Source: Tausonia pullulans (lineage: Eukaryota > Basidiomycota > Tremellomycetes > Cystofilobasidiales > Mrakiaceae). Taken from it: a stretch of 64,000 nt of DNA. The first letter of the stretch is position 1. Each line of letters begins with the position of its first letter. The notes beneath the pieces were generated by a model that searched no databases, was not told the DNA's origin, and was given only the letters and a program-made list of their open reading frames with translations. Below are positions 63,924 through 64,000 of this stretch, piece by piece. The stretch lies in assembly GCA_951802195.1 (NCBI GenBank), contig OX637628.1:744001-808000 (forward strand). The letters run 5' to 3'. The position numbers and the translations under genes are program-made.

Positions 63924-64000
63924 GAGTGGCGGTGGATGGACGAAGGGCGATGAGATCAACAAGTAGACGAGGGCGGGCCGGTTGGTGGTGGGGGGATGAA
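63924..64000. other. 5' flank of the disordered-protein gene, window edge
   Basis: Only 77 bases remain to the right edge. They hold the leader or promoter of the minus-strand gene, and the frame is still open upstream of the chosen ATG. Confidence 0.4.

Overview
The window is ordinary nuclear chromosome from a fungus, most likely a basidiomycete yeast of the Pucciniomycotina type (Rhodotorula / Sporobolomyces-like). The reasons are a GC-rich sequence, very intron-dense genes (introns mostly 50-120 nt with GT...AG ends and a CTGAC/CTAAC-like branch site just before the acceptor), short intergenic spaces and gene content typical of fungi (Pil1 eisosome protein, Eos1, Hul4, GH5 mannanase). The taxonomic call is an inference from these traits. 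I see no virus-like element, CRISPR array, operon or tRNA gene.

Left part (1-19.8 kb). A partial proteasome-assembly ankyrin protein (Nas6/gankyrin) runs off the left edge on the minus strand. It is followed by a minus-strand MFS sugar transporter with about 14 exons and by the tRNA-splicing endonuclease subunit Sen54 (minus). Two plus-strand genes come next: Eos1, an ER membrane protein linked to N-glycosylation, and the APC/C activator Cdc20/Slp1. A minus-strand Pil1-family eisosome gene then shares a 213-bp divergent promoter with an intronless plus-strand gene of unknown function carrying a helix-hairpin-helix-like motif.

Middle part (19.8-50.5 kb). The lipid-transfer protein Vps13 (13 kb, plus) is followed by NAC-alpha (plus), translation elongation factor EF-1alpha (minus, about 12 exons) and Gcn1 (9.7 kb, minus), the ribosome-bound activator of the eIF2alpha kinase Gcn2. 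Three consecutive genes thus act at the ribosome. I treat that as coincidental. The 2-kb gap between TEF1 and GCN1 is AT-rich and holds a degenerate 43-bp direct repeat.

Right part (50.5-64 kb). A Hul4-type HECT ubiquitin ligase (plus) has its catalytic cysteine codon split by an intron and carried by a 13-nt microexon. It meets tail-to-tail a minus-strand multi-exon gene I do not recognise. A secreted GH5 endo-mannanase (minus) and a disordered acidic protein (minus) close the window.

I found no coherent new multi-gene system. The items most worth following are the unrecognised gene at 56.8-58.0 kb, the microexons (HECT active site, TEF1, VPS13), a departure from the C-box consensus in Cdc20, and the orphan HhH-motif gene. 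All exon boundaries were deduced by eye from reading frame, splice consensus and family motifs, and can be off at individual junctions.
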